Of a stretch of DNA of 37,458 nt, positions 1 to 8,119 are shown in pieces; position 1 is the stretch's first letter, and the number at the start of each line of letters is the position of its first letter. Source of the stretch: JACDAE01 sp034438015 (lineage in GTDB: Bacteria > Chloroflexota > Ktedonobacteria > Ktedonobacterales > Ktedonobacteraceae). The notes beneath the pieces are model-generated. The model ran no database searches, had not been told where the DNA came from, and worked only from the letters and a program-made list of their open reading frames with translations. The stretch is taken from NCBI GenBank assembly GCA_034438015.1, contig DAOTTD010000047.1, positions 1 through 37,458 of the forward strand. The letters run 5' to 3'. The position numbers and the translations under genes are program-made.

Positions 1-248
1 ACAAGGGCACGATCAATAGTTCCGTTCTGCGCGCATCCGAAGTCTTTCGGCCCGCAATCGTGCGCAACTGCCCCAATGTGATTGTCTGCCACAATCACCC
101 GAGCGGCGACCCGACACCGTCGCCCGAGGATCTTGAGGTGACGAAACAACTGGTTGAGGCCGGTCACCTGCTCGATATCGACCTGCTTGATCACATTATC
201 ATCGGCAATCCGCGTTACGCGAGCCTGAAGGAGCGTATGCACTGGTGA
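1..248 (+). CDS. radC: RadC/MPN-domain protein, 3' part only
   Basis: The reading frame is already open at the left edge (first full codon at base 3) and stops with TGA at 246-248, so about 81 C-terminal residues are visible. They contain the RadC family JAMM signature: HNHPSGDPTPSPED around visible residues 31-44, then LLDHIIIG and a final YASLKE motif. The His-x-His and the downstream Ser/Asp match the metal-binding pattern of the MPN (DUF2466) domain. RadC proteins were once assigned to DNA repair; the biochemical role is not settled. The upstream helix-hairpin-helix part lies outside the window. An internal GTG at 60 could start a shorter protein but would cut the conserved domain. The gene converges on lon across a palindromic element. 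Confidence 0.9.
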   Translation, partial: KGTINSSVLRASEVFRPAIVRNCPNVIVCHNHPSGDPTPSPEDLEVTKQLVEAGHLLDIDLLDHIIIGNPRYASLKERMHW

Positions 249-266
249 CGTTGGTCATAATTATCC

Positions 267-461
267 TTGTAGGGGCCTGCGCAAGGCACAATCCCTCTCA
301 CTTCAGGAGTTCTGGCGCTGGCGAGAGGACAAGCGCAAGGCCCCCTCCTGGCCGCGCCGCCACCCCTTGTCCCTACTGCCAACATCGTGAAGTGAATGGT
401 ATTGTGCCTTGCGCGGGCCCCGCAAGCGGTTGCGGGGCCCGCGCAAGGCAGGCCCCTACAA
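267..461. repeat. 195-bp nested palindromic (MITE/REP-like) element
   Basis: This element fills the radC-lon intergenic space. The ends are inverted copies: TTGTAGGGGCCTGC at 267-280 and its complement at 448-461. Inside, the inversion continues as GCGCAAGGCACAAT (279-292) against ATTGTGCCTTGCGC (401-414), CACTTCA (299-305) against TGAAGTG (388-394), and GGACAAG (327-333) against CTTGTCC (366-372). The right half also holds a perfect 20-bp hairpin (406-425 with 430-449, loop GCGG). No protein is encoded. It ends 5 bp from the lon stop codon, so it may act as a two-way terminator. A non-autonomous mobile palindrome is the best reading, but mobility is inferred. Confidence 0.75.
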
Positions 462-466
462 GCGAT

Positions 467-3256
467 TTACGCTTTGGCGGCGGCTTTCTCGCCCTTGCGT
501 CGTCGTGGGCGCGTTGTTCCATTGCTCTCCGCCGCAGGTTTTTCACTACGCTCGCTTACGGGTTCGAGCGCGGCATCGAGCACCTGGCGGATCTCGGTGG
601 CAAACACAAAGGTCATCTGCTCGCGCAGTTCTTTGGGCAGGTCCTCCATAAGGTCCATCTCGTTCTTCCTGGGCATTATGATCGTACGTATGCCCGAGCG
701 ATACGCCGCCAGCACCTTCTCTTTGATGCCCCCGATCGGCATGACTTTGCCGCGCAAGGTAATCTCTCCCGTCATGGCCACATCGGAGCGTACTTTACGC
801 CCGCTCGCCAGTGAGACGAGGACGGTGACCATCGTGACGCCCGCCGAAGGGCCATCTTTGGGGATGGCGCCTGCCGGAACGTGAATATGCACGTTCTGGC
901 CCTCGAAGACGTTGGCAGGCAGGCCCAACGCGATAGCGTTGGAGCGCACGTAGCTGAGCGCGGCGGTCGCCGACTCCTTCATGACATCACCGAGCTGCCC
1001 TGTCAGGATCAGGCGCTCTTCCCTGCTGGGCATAGTCGCTGCCTCGATGAAGATGATCTCACCTCCCACAGGCGTCCAGACCAGTCCGGTGGCGATGCCG
1101 GGACGGTCGATCCGCTCAGCCGCCTCCTCGAAGAAGCGCTGCCGACCCAGGTACTCGCTGACGCTCTCGGCGGTTACGTGCACGGGACCGGCCTTGCCCT
1201 CGGAGATCTGGCGCGCGACCTTACGACAGAGCGAGCCAACCTCGCGCTCCAGGTTGCGCACGCCAGCCTCGCGCGTGTAGTCACGGGCGATGCGGCGCAG
1301 TGCGTCGTCATCAATGGTGAGCTCATCCTTGTTTAGGCCGTTCGCTTCGAGCTGCTTGGGCAGGAGGTAGTTACGCGCGATGTGTAGTTTCTGCTCCTCC
1401 GTGTAGCCCGATAGCTCCAGGATCTCCATACGGTCGCGCAGGGGAGCCGGTATCGGCTCCAACGCGTTAGCGGTCGTGATGAACATGACCTTCGACAGGT
1501 CGAAAGGCAGGTCCAGGTAGTTATCGCGGAAGTTATAGTTCTGCTCGGGATCGAGCACCTCCAGCAGCGCCGAGGACGGGTCACCGCGCCAGTCCGCGCC
1601 GACCTTGTCCACCTCGTCCAGCATGATCACCGGATCGTTGGTATCGACGCGCCGCAGCGTCTGTAGAATACGACCGGGCATAGCTCCGATGTACGTGCGC
1701 CGATGCCCGCGAATCTCAGCTTCGTCGCGAATGCCACCCAGCGACATGCGTGCGAACTTGCGACCAAGCGCCCGCGCGATCGACTGTCCCAACGAGGTCT
1801 TGCCGACGCCCGGCGGTCCAACGAAGCACAGAATAGGCTCGCGGTTGATGGCGCGCGCAGCTTCCTGTGAGCGCAGAGGCTGCGTCGTCGCGCGGAGCAT
1901 CTCAGTCTCAACACTTTCCTCGGTCGCGGCGGCCTCGCGAGCGCGTTCCAGCTCCTCGGCCTTGCGATCCTCTTTCAAACGGCGCACGGCGAGGTATTCC
2001 AGGATACGCTCCTTGATCTTCTCAAGATCGTAGTGATCCTGGTCGAGCACCTGGCGCGCATGTGGCACATCGATCTTCTCGCCCGTACTCTTGCTCCACG
2101 GCAGGCTGACGAGCAGTTCCAGGTAGGTGCGAATAATGCTGTATTCGGGCGATGCCGTGGGAAGCTTTTCGAGGCGCGAGAGCTCTCTATTCGCCTCCTT
2201 CAATGCTTCTTCCGGCAGCTTCGCTTCCTCGATCTTGCGGCGCAGCTCGTTTGCCGTGGCCTGCTCTTCGCTCTCCTCGCCCAGTTCGCGCTGGATAGCT
2301 TTGAGCTGCTCACGCAGCAGGTACTCCCGCTGCACTTTGCCCATCTCTTCTTGCGCCTGGTTCTGGATGCGCTTCCCCAGTTCGAGGATCTCCAGTTCGT
2401 GTGTGAGATGACCGCTCAGTTGCAGCAGCTTCTCGCGCACAGAGTCGAGTTCAAGCAGCCTCTGGCGCAGTTCCAGCTCCATCGGCACAAAAGGCGCGAT
2501 CACATAGACTACCTGGCGTGCCTCTTCCAGGTTGAGGGCAACGGTGGTGATATTTTCAGGCATCGTCTGCACAAGCGCAACCATACGCTGGAAGTAGCCG
2601 ATGACGTTGCGCTTGATCGCCTCTGTCTCGTTGTCCTCTTCCTGCGTATCCGGCTTCAAGGTGATGTGCGCCATGAGATAGGGCTTCTCTTGCGTAAACT
2701 CGCCGATCTCTACGCGCTCCAACCCCTGGACGGCGATCTGAATCGTGTCATCGGGCATGCGGAACATACGGCCAACGCGCGCGACGGTGCCGATCTTGAA
2801 GATATCGTCAGGTCCCGCCTGGTCCATATCAGCAGATTTCTGCGCAACCAGCACCACAAGTCGATCGCCGCGCATGACATCATCGATCAGGCGCTTCGAG
2901 CGCTCCTGACCGACGCCAAGCGGCTGTAGTGAGAGCGGATAGACAACCGTGTCTTTCAATGGCAGCACCGGCAAGGCTTCGGGTATCGTCAGGCGCTCCT
3001 CGTCGTCCTGCACAGTGGGCTGCTGGCCCTGCTCGTCAGGGACCAGGGTAGCGAGCTGTTCGCTATCTGCGGAGTCCTCAGATGAGGGATTGCTCACATC
3101 TTCCTGAGCTTCCTGAGCGCCGGACGCGTCCTCTTGCGTCTCAACACCCTGCCCAGATACGTTGTGCAGAGCCTGTCCATCTTCACTGACGACCGATTGT
3201 GCCTCTTCCACCAGCTCTTTGTGTTCCAATTCTTGATTGGTACTTTTTTTCTTCAT
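467..3256 (-). CDS. lon: ATP-dependent Lon protease
   Basis: 929 aa, LonA type, a cytoplasmic AAA+ protease that degrades damaged and regulatory proteins. In order: an acidic low-complexity extension (about 1-90), the LAN substrate-binding domain starting at LPVLPLKDTVVYP (about 95), a coiled-coil region, the AAA+ domain with Walker A GPPGVGKTS and Walker B VIMLDEVDK, and the C-terminal protease domain. The protease domain has the catalytic Ser in GPSAGVTM and the Lys in GGIKEKVLAA. Compared with the usual ~780-810 aa it has the N-terminal extension, a charged insert of about 40 residues just before Walker A, and a basic tail. The start ATG follows a weak GAGAAAG. It lies 28 bp downstream of the hsp20 stop, so the two are probably one heat-shock operon. 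Confidence 0.97.
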   Translation of the reverse strand: MKKKSTNQELEHKELVEEAQSVVSEDGQALHNVSGQGVETQEDASGAQEAQEDVSNPSSEDSADSEQLATLVPDEQGQQPTVQDDEERLTIPEALPVLPLKDTVVYPLSLQPLGVGQERSKRLIDDVMRGDRLVVLVAQKSADMDQAGPDDIFKIGTVARVGRMFRMPDDTIQIAVQGLERVEIGEFTQEKPYLMAHITLKPDTQEEDNETEAIKRNVIGYFQRMVALVQTMPENITTVALNLEEARQVVYVIAPFVPMELELRQRLLELDSVREKLLQLSGHLTHELEILELGKRIQNQAQEEMGKVQREYLLREQLKAIQRELGEESEEQATANELRRKIEEAKLPEEALKEANRELSRLEKLPTASPEYSIIRTYLELLVSLPWSKSTGEKIDVPHARQVLDQDHYDLEKIKERILEYLAVRRLKEDRKAEELERAREAAATEESVETEMLRATTQPLRSQEAARAINREPILCFVGPPGVGKTSLGQSIARALGRKFARMSLGGIRDEAEIRGHRRTYIGAMPGRILQTLRRVDTNDPVIMLDEVDKVGADWRGDPSSALLEVLDPEQNYNFRDNYLDLPFDLSKVMFITTANALEPIPAPLRDRMEILELSGYTEEQKLHIARNYLLPKQLEANGLNKDELTIDDDALRRIARDYTREAGVRNLEREVGSLCRKVARQISEGKAGPVHVTAESVSEYLGRQRFFEEAAERIDRPGIATGLVWTPVGGEIIFIEAATMPSREERLILTGQLGDVMKESATAALSYVRSNAIALGLPANVFEGQNVHIHVPAGAIPKDGPSAGVTMVTVLVSLASGRKVRSDVAMTGEITLRGKVMPIGGIKEKVLAAYRSGIRTIIMPRKNEMDLMEDLPKELREQMTFVFATEIRQVLDAALEPVSERSEKPAAESNGTTRPRRRKGEKAAAKA

Positions 3257-3284
3257 AAACTTTCTCGAATATCGTAAAATCTTA

Positions 3285-3758
3285 CTACTCTTTTATGCCA
3301 CTCTGTTGAATATGGATCTGTTCAGGCTCGCTCACAGACGCCTTCGGGAGTGTCACCCAGAGGAAGCCGTTCTCATAGCGAGCAGTCGCAGCATCCCGCT
3401 CGATTGGTACTGATAGTAACACCTCTACACGAAATGGACCGTAGCGGATCTGCGCCTCGCGATAGTACAGATCTTCCTGCTTGTCGCCTTCGTGACGACG
3501 CTCACCGCTAATCACCAGGGCATTCTCATAAAGAGTAACCTCTATTTCCTCTTCTTTCATCCCGGCCAGCTCAACTGTGACCATTATATACTCTGCCGCC
3601 TCGCGAATATCGGCCAGAGGTCTCCATGTAGAAGAGCGATGAAGCATATGTTGGCTCTGGCGCAAGGCATCGTCCAGTAACTGACGATAGCGCTGCTCCA
3701 GTTGCTTCGGCGACCCATCCGTGTAGCGATAGGTCACATGACGATAACGCATGCGCAT
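3285..3758 (-). CDS. hsp20: Hsp20 / alpha-crystallin small heat-shock protein
   Basis: 157 aa. An ATP-independent holdase chaperone that binds unfolding proteins in the cytoplasm. The N-terminal arm (1-45) is variable. The alpha-crystallin domain runs from about WRPLADIREAAEYIMVTVEL (45) to LWVTLPKA (141) and shows the typical ELAGMKEEEIEVTLYENALVISGER and the closing NGFLWVTLPK strand. A short tail ends in IHIQQSGIKE, where the I-x-I oligomerisation motif is present as IHI. AGAGGTGA precedes the start codon, with two ATG codons close together (MRM). The first gene of an hsp20-lon pair. No CIRCE operator was recognised upstream. Confidence 0.95.
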   Translation of the reverse strand: MRMRYRHVTYRYTDGSPKQLEQRYRQLLDDALRQSQHMLHRSSTWRPLADIREAAEYIMVTVELAGMKEEEIEVTLYENALVISGERRHEGDKQEDLYYREAQIRYGPFRVEVLLSVPIERDAATARYENGFLWVTLPKASVSEPEQIHIQQSGIKE

Positions 3759-3790
3759 GAATAGTCACCTCTTGTAAAGAAACGATCTAG

Positions 3791-3820
3791 AATGCACAGC
3801 ATTCCTGCTACCTGTGCATT
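3791..3820. promoter_or_regulatory. Inverted repeat upstream of hsp20
   Basis: AATGCACAG (3791-3799) and CTGTGCATT (3812-3820) are perfect 9-nt arms separated by 12 nt. They lie 33-62 bp before the hsp20 start codon. This may be an operator or a leader hairpin. It does not include the ribosome-binding site, so a classical ROSE or fourU thermometer is not supported. The remainder of the 3759-4340 intergenic stretch holds only the plus-strand promoter listed separately and its leader; no gene was seen. Confidence 0.4.
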
Positions 3821-4068
3821 TGCTATTGCAAGCAGCGATCGTTTGTGGAGATTGTGCGTATGATCGTTCTGACACACAGGTAGTGATTCTATTAGTAAAA
3901 AGACAAAGCTTACAACTGGCATCGATCTGTCAGGCTCTCTGCCTTCGTTTTTCGAAAACAACCGCGATCTTATGTTAGTAAACAAAGGGATACAAGGTAG
4001 AGACACACCACTATCCTCACGCGGGTTCATTTGATTATGGCACGCTCTAAATGAAATTGCAAGACCGT

Positions 4069-4097
4069 TTGACGTGTTCCTGTCTATATGCTACTAT
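4069..4097 (+). promoter_or_regulatory. Sigma-70-type promoter for the orphan gene at 4341
   Basis: TTGACG (4069-4074), a 17-nt spacer and TACTAT (4092-4097). Transcription would start near 4104 and leave an untranslated leader of about 237 nt. The leader contains a small hairpin, ATGCTC-TTAT-GAGCAT, around 4229-4244. Assigned by consensus match only. Confidence 0.55.
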
Positions 4098-4340
4098 ATT
4101 TCTATATCTCGTCGGTGTTCATCGTGGCGCAAACTGATCGGGCTGGCTGTCGCGAATGTGTAGCGCCGGATTGTCATATCTATAGAAACATCGTCGCTCT
4201 ATGCTGACGAGGCGTACATTACCCGGGCATGCTCTTATGAGCATAGAGACAAAGAAGGCCACATTCCTCTTGTCTCCCCTTTGGAGGACTGGCACACCTC
4301 CACCAGCCAGAAGGGCTTGCCACAAATTGGTGATTGAAGG

Positions 4341-4865
4341 ATGATGATGATTGAAGGATGGCTGGAGCCATCCACAACAACGAGGGCAAAAGACGACATG
4401 ATCACCCAATCGATCAAACAGTGGTTGAACAAGCTGTTCGCATGGTGGCCCTGGAGACGATCTTCTGAGACCAGCTATGCACAGGCTATCAGCAACTTGA
4501 ACACAGGCGTAACGCAAGAGCCGATGTTACGCAGTACAGTGGATGGACCATTGCCACAGACTGGCACTACGTCCGTAGCCGTTGAACAAGGGAGAGATGA
4601 AAAGATCCCAGAGTCGAGTCGGCCCACTACCGAGGAACGCCCTGAGCAGGTTGTATCATCGCATCCCTCTCCGTCTGAGGATAATGCCAGTCCCCACCCC
4701 CCCCCAGAAGCTCCGAAAGAGACGAGCAAAGCAGAAGTACCCCCACCTTCTCCTACACCCGAACAGAAGCTTGCGTTCTTGCAGTATCTTGTAAAACGCG
4801 GGATCGTCAACGAGGGCTTCAACGAGGGTCAGATACCCAGGCAATACAAGAAGTCTCAGTTGTAA
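4341..4865 (+). CDS. Unknown protein with Pro/Ser-rich linker
   Basis: 174 aa, no family recognised. The first ~45 residues contain an aromatic, amphipathic stretch (QWLNKLFAWWPWRR) that could lie against the membrane. Residues ~50-140 are rich in Pro, Ser, Thr and Glu and look disordered. The last ~35 residues (KLAFLQYLVKRGIVNEGF) appear to be a short folded helix-turn segment. Three ATG codons in a row start the frame; GAAGG best suits the third (4347), so the true start may be 2 codons later. It has a good promoter, a long leader and a terminator hairpin downstream. Coding is supported by the lack of a better competing frame and by this context; function unknown. Confidence 0.6.
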   Translation: MMMIEGWLEPSTTTRAKDDMITQSIKQWLNKLFAWWPWRRSSETSYAQAISNLNTGVTQEPMLRSTVDGPLPQTGTTSVAVEQGRDEKIPESSRPTTEERPEQVVSSHPSPSEDNASPHPPPEAPKETSKAEVPPPSPTPEQKLAFLQYLVKRGIVNEGFNEGQIPRQYKKSQL

Positions 4866-4915
4866 GCACTTTGCGTGGAGCGCATTTCGTACTATTTAAA
4901 TTGACAAACTTTAAT

Positions 4916-4948
4916 CAGGAGCGGCGATCTTAAAGATTACCGCTCCTG
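4916..4948. terminator. Bidirectional terminator hairpin
   Basis: CAGGAGCGG (4916-4924) pairs with CCGCTCCTG (4940-4948). The loop contains a second small inverted repeat, ATCTT/AAGAT. It lies exactly between two converging genes (stops at 4865 and 4954), as expected for a shared terminator. Confidence 0.75.
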
Positions 4949-4953
4949 GTCTG

Positions 4954-5913
4954 TTAAACGCCGGCTGTGTAACCCTGTACCTTCGCCTCGTCCTCGGAGG
5001 AAAAGTAAACGACATCAACCTTGCCATTTCCTGACAACTGATCGAGTGGGGTCGATGCAGGATAGTAGCGGTGGGTGCCCACAACTCCTACGAAGGCCGC
5101 ATCGGCAGGTACGCTGTCTTCCTGTACAGCAATAGCGGGCGCTTCCTCTTCTGCCTGCGCGGGCGCGGGCTGCGCGGTGGGAGGTGTGGAGGCTGTTGAA
5201 CTGGCGGTAGTATTCAAGCTATTCTGCGGCACCTGGAAGCTCTGCTCCTCCTCCCGTTGCTGCCGTATCCGCTGGCGTATCAACAGGTATGCCGTGATGC
5301 CAGCAACCGTCAGGCCGATGCTAAAACCAGCGATGGTCCAGAATAGTCCGCCCTGGCGTGCAGCCTGGTGGGTACGTTTACGCAGCTCTTTGGTGATCTT
5401 ATCGCTGCGCTTGCTCAGCTCTTTTGCCACCCTCTTGCTGCGCTTATTCAGTTCTTTATTCAGTTTCTCCCCGCGCTTACGCAGTTCTTTGCGTGCCTCT
5501 TCGCTCCGCTTCACGAGTTCTTGCGATGCCTTGCCGCCGCGTTCGGCCAGATCGCTTGTTATATCGCTGCTGTGTGCAAGCAGACTTTGAGAGAGCTGTG
5601 AGCCGCGCTCAACCAGGTCTTGCAGTTCTTCGGCCAGGCTCTCGCCCCGCTTCAGCAGTTCCTGGCTATATGGATGATCTTTCAGCTCATACAGAGTATC
5701 GCCGATAGATTGCTGTGCCGCCACTACTTTCTCCTGTACGGCACCTGGCACATCCACTTTCACCTCTTTAATACGCTTCCCGCCCTGTTCAAGGCGATCA
5801 GCCAGGCGCGACGCCATACTGTTGATGATAGGGCTGAGTATGGTCAGCAGAAGCGTTGCGGTACGCAACCAGTTCTGCGTTCCCGCTTCTGCCCGTTTGT
5901 CTTCTTTTGTCAT
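4954..5913 (-). CDS. YtxH-like membrane protein with 11-residue amphipathic repeats
   Basis: 319 aa. Residues ~90-195 are tandem 11-residue repeats of the form KELxKRxxxxx (for example KELRKRGEKLN, KELNKRSKRVA, KELSKRSDKIT). Such hendecads make long amphipathic helices, as in apolipoprotein- or LEA-like proteins. A transmembrane helix follows (GLFWTIAGFSIGLTVAGITAYLL, split here as GLFWTIAGFSIGLTVAG then ITAYLL). Next come a Ser/Thr/Pro/Ala-rich linker and a C-terminal module from FVGVVGTHRYYPAS to VVYFSSEDEAKVQGYTAG. That last module resembles the Ada-like/nuclease-associated fold with a final 'YFSSEDEAKxxGY' strand, but lacks its cysteines. It starts 14 bp after the upstream gene's stop with SD GAGGTGA, so the two form an operon. 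A membrane or lipid-surface role is inferred; exact function unknown. Confidence 0.8.
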   Translation of the reverse strand: MTKEDKRAEAGTQNWLRTATLLLTILSPIINSMASRLADRLEQGGKRIKEVKVDVPGAVQEKVVAAQQSIGDTLYELKDHPYSQELLKRGESLAEELQDLVERGSQLSQSLLAHSSDITSDLAERGGKASQELVKRSEEARKELRKRGEKLNKELNKRSKRVAKELSKRSDKITKELRKRTHQAARQGGLFWTIAGFSIGLTVAGITAYLLIRQRIRQQREEEQSFQVPQNSLNTTASSTASTPPTAQPAPAQAEEEAPAIAVQEDSVPADAAFVGVVGTHRYYPASTPLDQLSGNGKVDVVYFSSEDEAKVQGYTAGV

Positions 5914-5927
5914 GTCATCACCTCAAA

Positions 5928-6368
5928 CTAGAAATCTTCGGTTGCGAACTCGCTCAATTGGAGAACGAGACGGCAAAAGTGCAGCATAGCGGAAGCGGAC
6001 TCTAAATAGGCTTCGTCACCGGTAGCGGCTTGCTGCGTCACGGCTGCGCGGCGACGCAGGGCCCGCAGTACCACCATGACGTCTTCCTTGAGAGAAATAT
6101 CGAGGTCTCCACGTTGCATCAGAAGAACGACCTGGCTCACGATCGAGTCGACTTCACGACGCATCAGGGAGAGATCATTCATCCACGGCTCGTCGTCTTC
6201 ATCCTCGTCGTGTCCGCCATTCCAAAATAGTGCATCAGCGGACTGTTCTCGCCGCTTGATATCGCTACGCATGGGCTTGCGCATAGGTCGGAGGTGAGCT
6301 TTGGGTTCTTCTTGCTTTACACCCAGCTCACGCAGGAGCATGGCCAGTTCTTCTTCCCAGCCAGCCAT
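5928..6368 (-). CDS. Unknown cytoplasmic protein, first gene of a two-gene operon
   Basis: 146 aa from ATG at 6368, chosen because AGGAGG stands 6 nt upstream; the longer frame to 6434 has no such signal. The protein is acidic and largely helical (MAGWEEELAMLLRELGV at the start, SIVSQVVLLMQRGDLDISLKED in the middle). It has a charged segment with DEDEDDE and no signal peptide or membrane helix. No family recognised. Its stop lies 14 bp before the hendecad-repeat membrane protein, so the two are probably co-transcribed and may act together. Confidence 0.75.
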   Translation of the reverse strand: MAGWEEELAMLLRELGVKQEEPKAHLRPMRKPMRSDIKRREQSADALFWNGGHDEDEDDEPWMNDLSLMRREVDSIVSQVVLLMQRGDLDISLKEDVMVVLRALRRRAAVTQQAATGDEAYLESASAMLHFCRLVLQLSEFATEDF

Positions 6369-6572
6369 AGAGCACCTCCTTGTAAAACGACCGCGTAAAA
6401 CAACCGAAAACAGTAATTTGAGCCAGACGCTCAAAAATGCTGAGCTTCGTTATCTGATACCAGACTCCATTCAAAAACGCTGCATTCTCACCGATCCTTC
6501 TTCAGTCAGAAACGCCACTCTCGTGGCTACGCTTCGGAATCCGTATACCGACTGACAACGATGCTGTCGCAT

Positions 6573-6630
6573 CTAGCTTCGCTCAGTCAGTCGGAACGGA
6601 AGCGTCATCTGACTGAGCAGAAGCAGCTAG
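6573..6630. repeat. Imperfect inverted repeat in the 6369-6781 gap
   Basis: CTAGCTTCGCTCAGTCAG (6573-6590) faces CTGACTGAGC-AGAAGCAGCTAG (6609-6630), complementary apart from a 4-nt insertion. Further GACTGAC/GTCAGTC words surround it. A 16-nt stretch at 6517-6532 (ACTCTCGTGGCTACGC) resembles the module found at 14981 and 32011. The gap otherwise holds a possible HigA-like remnant (separate entry). Confidence 0.5.
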
Positions 6631-6648
6631 TGCTTCGCACTCATTTGA

Positions 6649-6732
6649 ATGCAAGGAGGTCTGAAAGGTTGCGACCCGACCCACCCAGGCGAAGTCCTCG
6701 TTCTCAGTCTGGAAACTCTAAGCGAAGTGTAA
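6649..6732 (+). pseudogene. Possible remnant of a HigA-type antitoxin N-terminus
   Basis: A 27-codon frame reads MQGGLKGCDPTHPGEVLVLS then LETLSEV and stop. The word (P)THPGEVL with Leu-rich spacing is the usual N-terminal signature of HigA/VapI-type antitoxins, but the helix-turn-helix that should follow is missing. No toxin gene is adjacent. It could be a coincidence in a short frame. Confidence 0.2.
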
Positions 6733-6781
6733 CATAGTGTTCCATGCTTGTAAATGGCCCGAATGGTTTTAAAAGATCGCT

Positions 6782-8119
6782 CTATATAGGCAAAATATGC
6801 GCGGGTAGATGCGGCAATACAGGGATAATGGCCTGTATACTCAAGCCGACCAGGAGCAATATGCCAAAGAACATTTCAAGTCTCAATGTCTGGCGCATCA
6901 CCAGATCGAAGCCGGTTGAGATGTCCGTGCGCACAACGCCACTGATGACTACCACCAGCAGGGGGAACGTCCACAGAGTGATGAGTATCCAGTGAGGCGC
7001 TCCGTGGGGCACGCCGAGCAAGACGATGATGATGTACGCCAGCAGAAGCAGCACCAGAAACCAGATGCGGCTCCCCTGTATTCCTATCAGCGAGGCAACC
7101 GTGCGCTTCCCCGCATGCATATCGCCTTCAGAGTCGCGCATATTGTTTGCGTGAACGGTCGCAGCCGCCATGAAGCCCAGGGGCAGGCTATAGATAAAGG
7201 CGCTGGCAGAGCCGTAGCCCGCCTGTACCATAAAGGCACCAGTAGTTATCAAAGGACCAAAGACGAGAAAGGCAATCGGCTCACCAAGCCCCAACGAGGA
7301 GAGCGCGCGTGGCGGCGCACTGTAGAAATACGCACAGAGCAAGCCCACCAGGCCAAAGAAGTAGACGAGCGGCCCGCCCGCACTGGCGACAATCAGACCC
7401 AGGAGCGCACCCAGACTCAGAACAGTCAGTCCGATCGATAGCAGTCTGACGGGCTTGACAAGGCCCTGCTGTATCAATCCACCAGGTCCCAGGCCATTGC
7501 TGGTATCGATTCCACGGAGATAATCATAGTAGTCATTGACCAGGTTCGCGCCAATCTGGAGCAGGAGCAAGGAGACGACGGTACCGATAAACTGGAACAC
7601 ATGAAAATGACCGAGGGGCGTTTGCGTCGAGATAGATTGCGTCCACGCCAGCACAGTTCCCAACAGGGCAGGTATCACTACTAGAGGAAAGTAGGTCGGA
7701 CGTATGCCATCCCACCAGAGCTGCACCCACTCACCAAGGCCACGCCGATATTCCGAAGGCTGCACGACCAGCGGAGTGGGTATATGCACCGAACGGGTAG
7801 AAGCAACCGAGTGAACAGAGACTTCGGGTTGCAGCGCATTAATGGTCTGTAACGAATCCAGAGGGATCGTCGGTACCTCCTCTGCCTGCACGGAATCAGC
7901 AGTTACGATATGCGCTGAAGACACCACATTGGATCTAACAATGGTTGCTTCAGGCGTGGAGCCGTTGTTGACGCGAGTTGTGTCCGGCGCCATCTGAGAG
8001 CTGCCGTCTTCCGACCCCGTTGCTATATTGGCTTTTAGGCGGGCGCCATCCGCGTCGGAAGAGGCTCTTCTGTCTTCAGAAGCTACCGAATTCATGTTTT
8101 CCAAATCTTTCGTATCCAT
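6782..8119 (-). CDS. menA: MenA-type (UbiA family) prenyltransferase
   Basis: 445 aa from ATG at 8119, chosen for GGAGG 8 nt upstream; the TTG frame to 8155 adds 12 residues without support. This integral membrane enzyme is likely 1,4-dihydroxy-2-naphthoate prenyltransferase of menaquinone synthesis. The UbiA core has the first Asp-rich motif NDYYDYLRGID and the second as NNMRDSEGDMHAGKRT, within about eight to nine hydrophobic helices. An unusual ~120-residue hydrophilic, Ser/Thr/Val-rich N-terminal extension precedes the core entry at VQLWWDGIRPTYFPL. The MenA subtype rests on the second motif; another UbiA substrate is possible. Stands alone on this strand. Confidence 0.85.
   Translation of the reverse strand: MDTKDLENMNSVASEDRRASSDADGARLKANIATGSEDGSSQMAPDTTRVNNGSTPEATIVRSNVVSSAHIVTADSVQAEEVPTIPLDSLQTINALQPEVSVHSVASTRSVHIPTPLVVQPSEYRRGLGEWVQLWWDGIRPTYFPLVVIPALLGTVLAWTQSISTQTPLGHFHVFQFIGTVVSLLLLQIGANLVNDYYDYLRGIDTSNGLGPGGLIQQGLVKPVRLLSIGLTVLSLGALLGLIVASAGGPLVYFFGLVGLLCAYFYSAPPRALSSLGLGEPIAFLVFGPLITTGAFMVQAGYGSASAFIYSLPLGFMAAATVHANNMRDSEGDMHAGKRTVASLIGIQGSRIWFLVLLLLAYIIIVLLGVPHGAPHWILITLWTFPLLVVVISGVVRTDISTGFDLVMRQTLRLEMFFGILLLVGLSIQAIIPVLPHLPAHILPI

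Noticed and set aside
245..884. Plus-strand frames of 189 and 162 codons starting after radC.
   Set aside because: They run through the 195-bp palindrome and then antisense to the lon 3' end.
2033..2929. 298-codon open frame antisense to lon.
   Set aside because: Shadow frame of lon; sequence composition (Leu/Arg/His-rich, no motif) is not protein-like.
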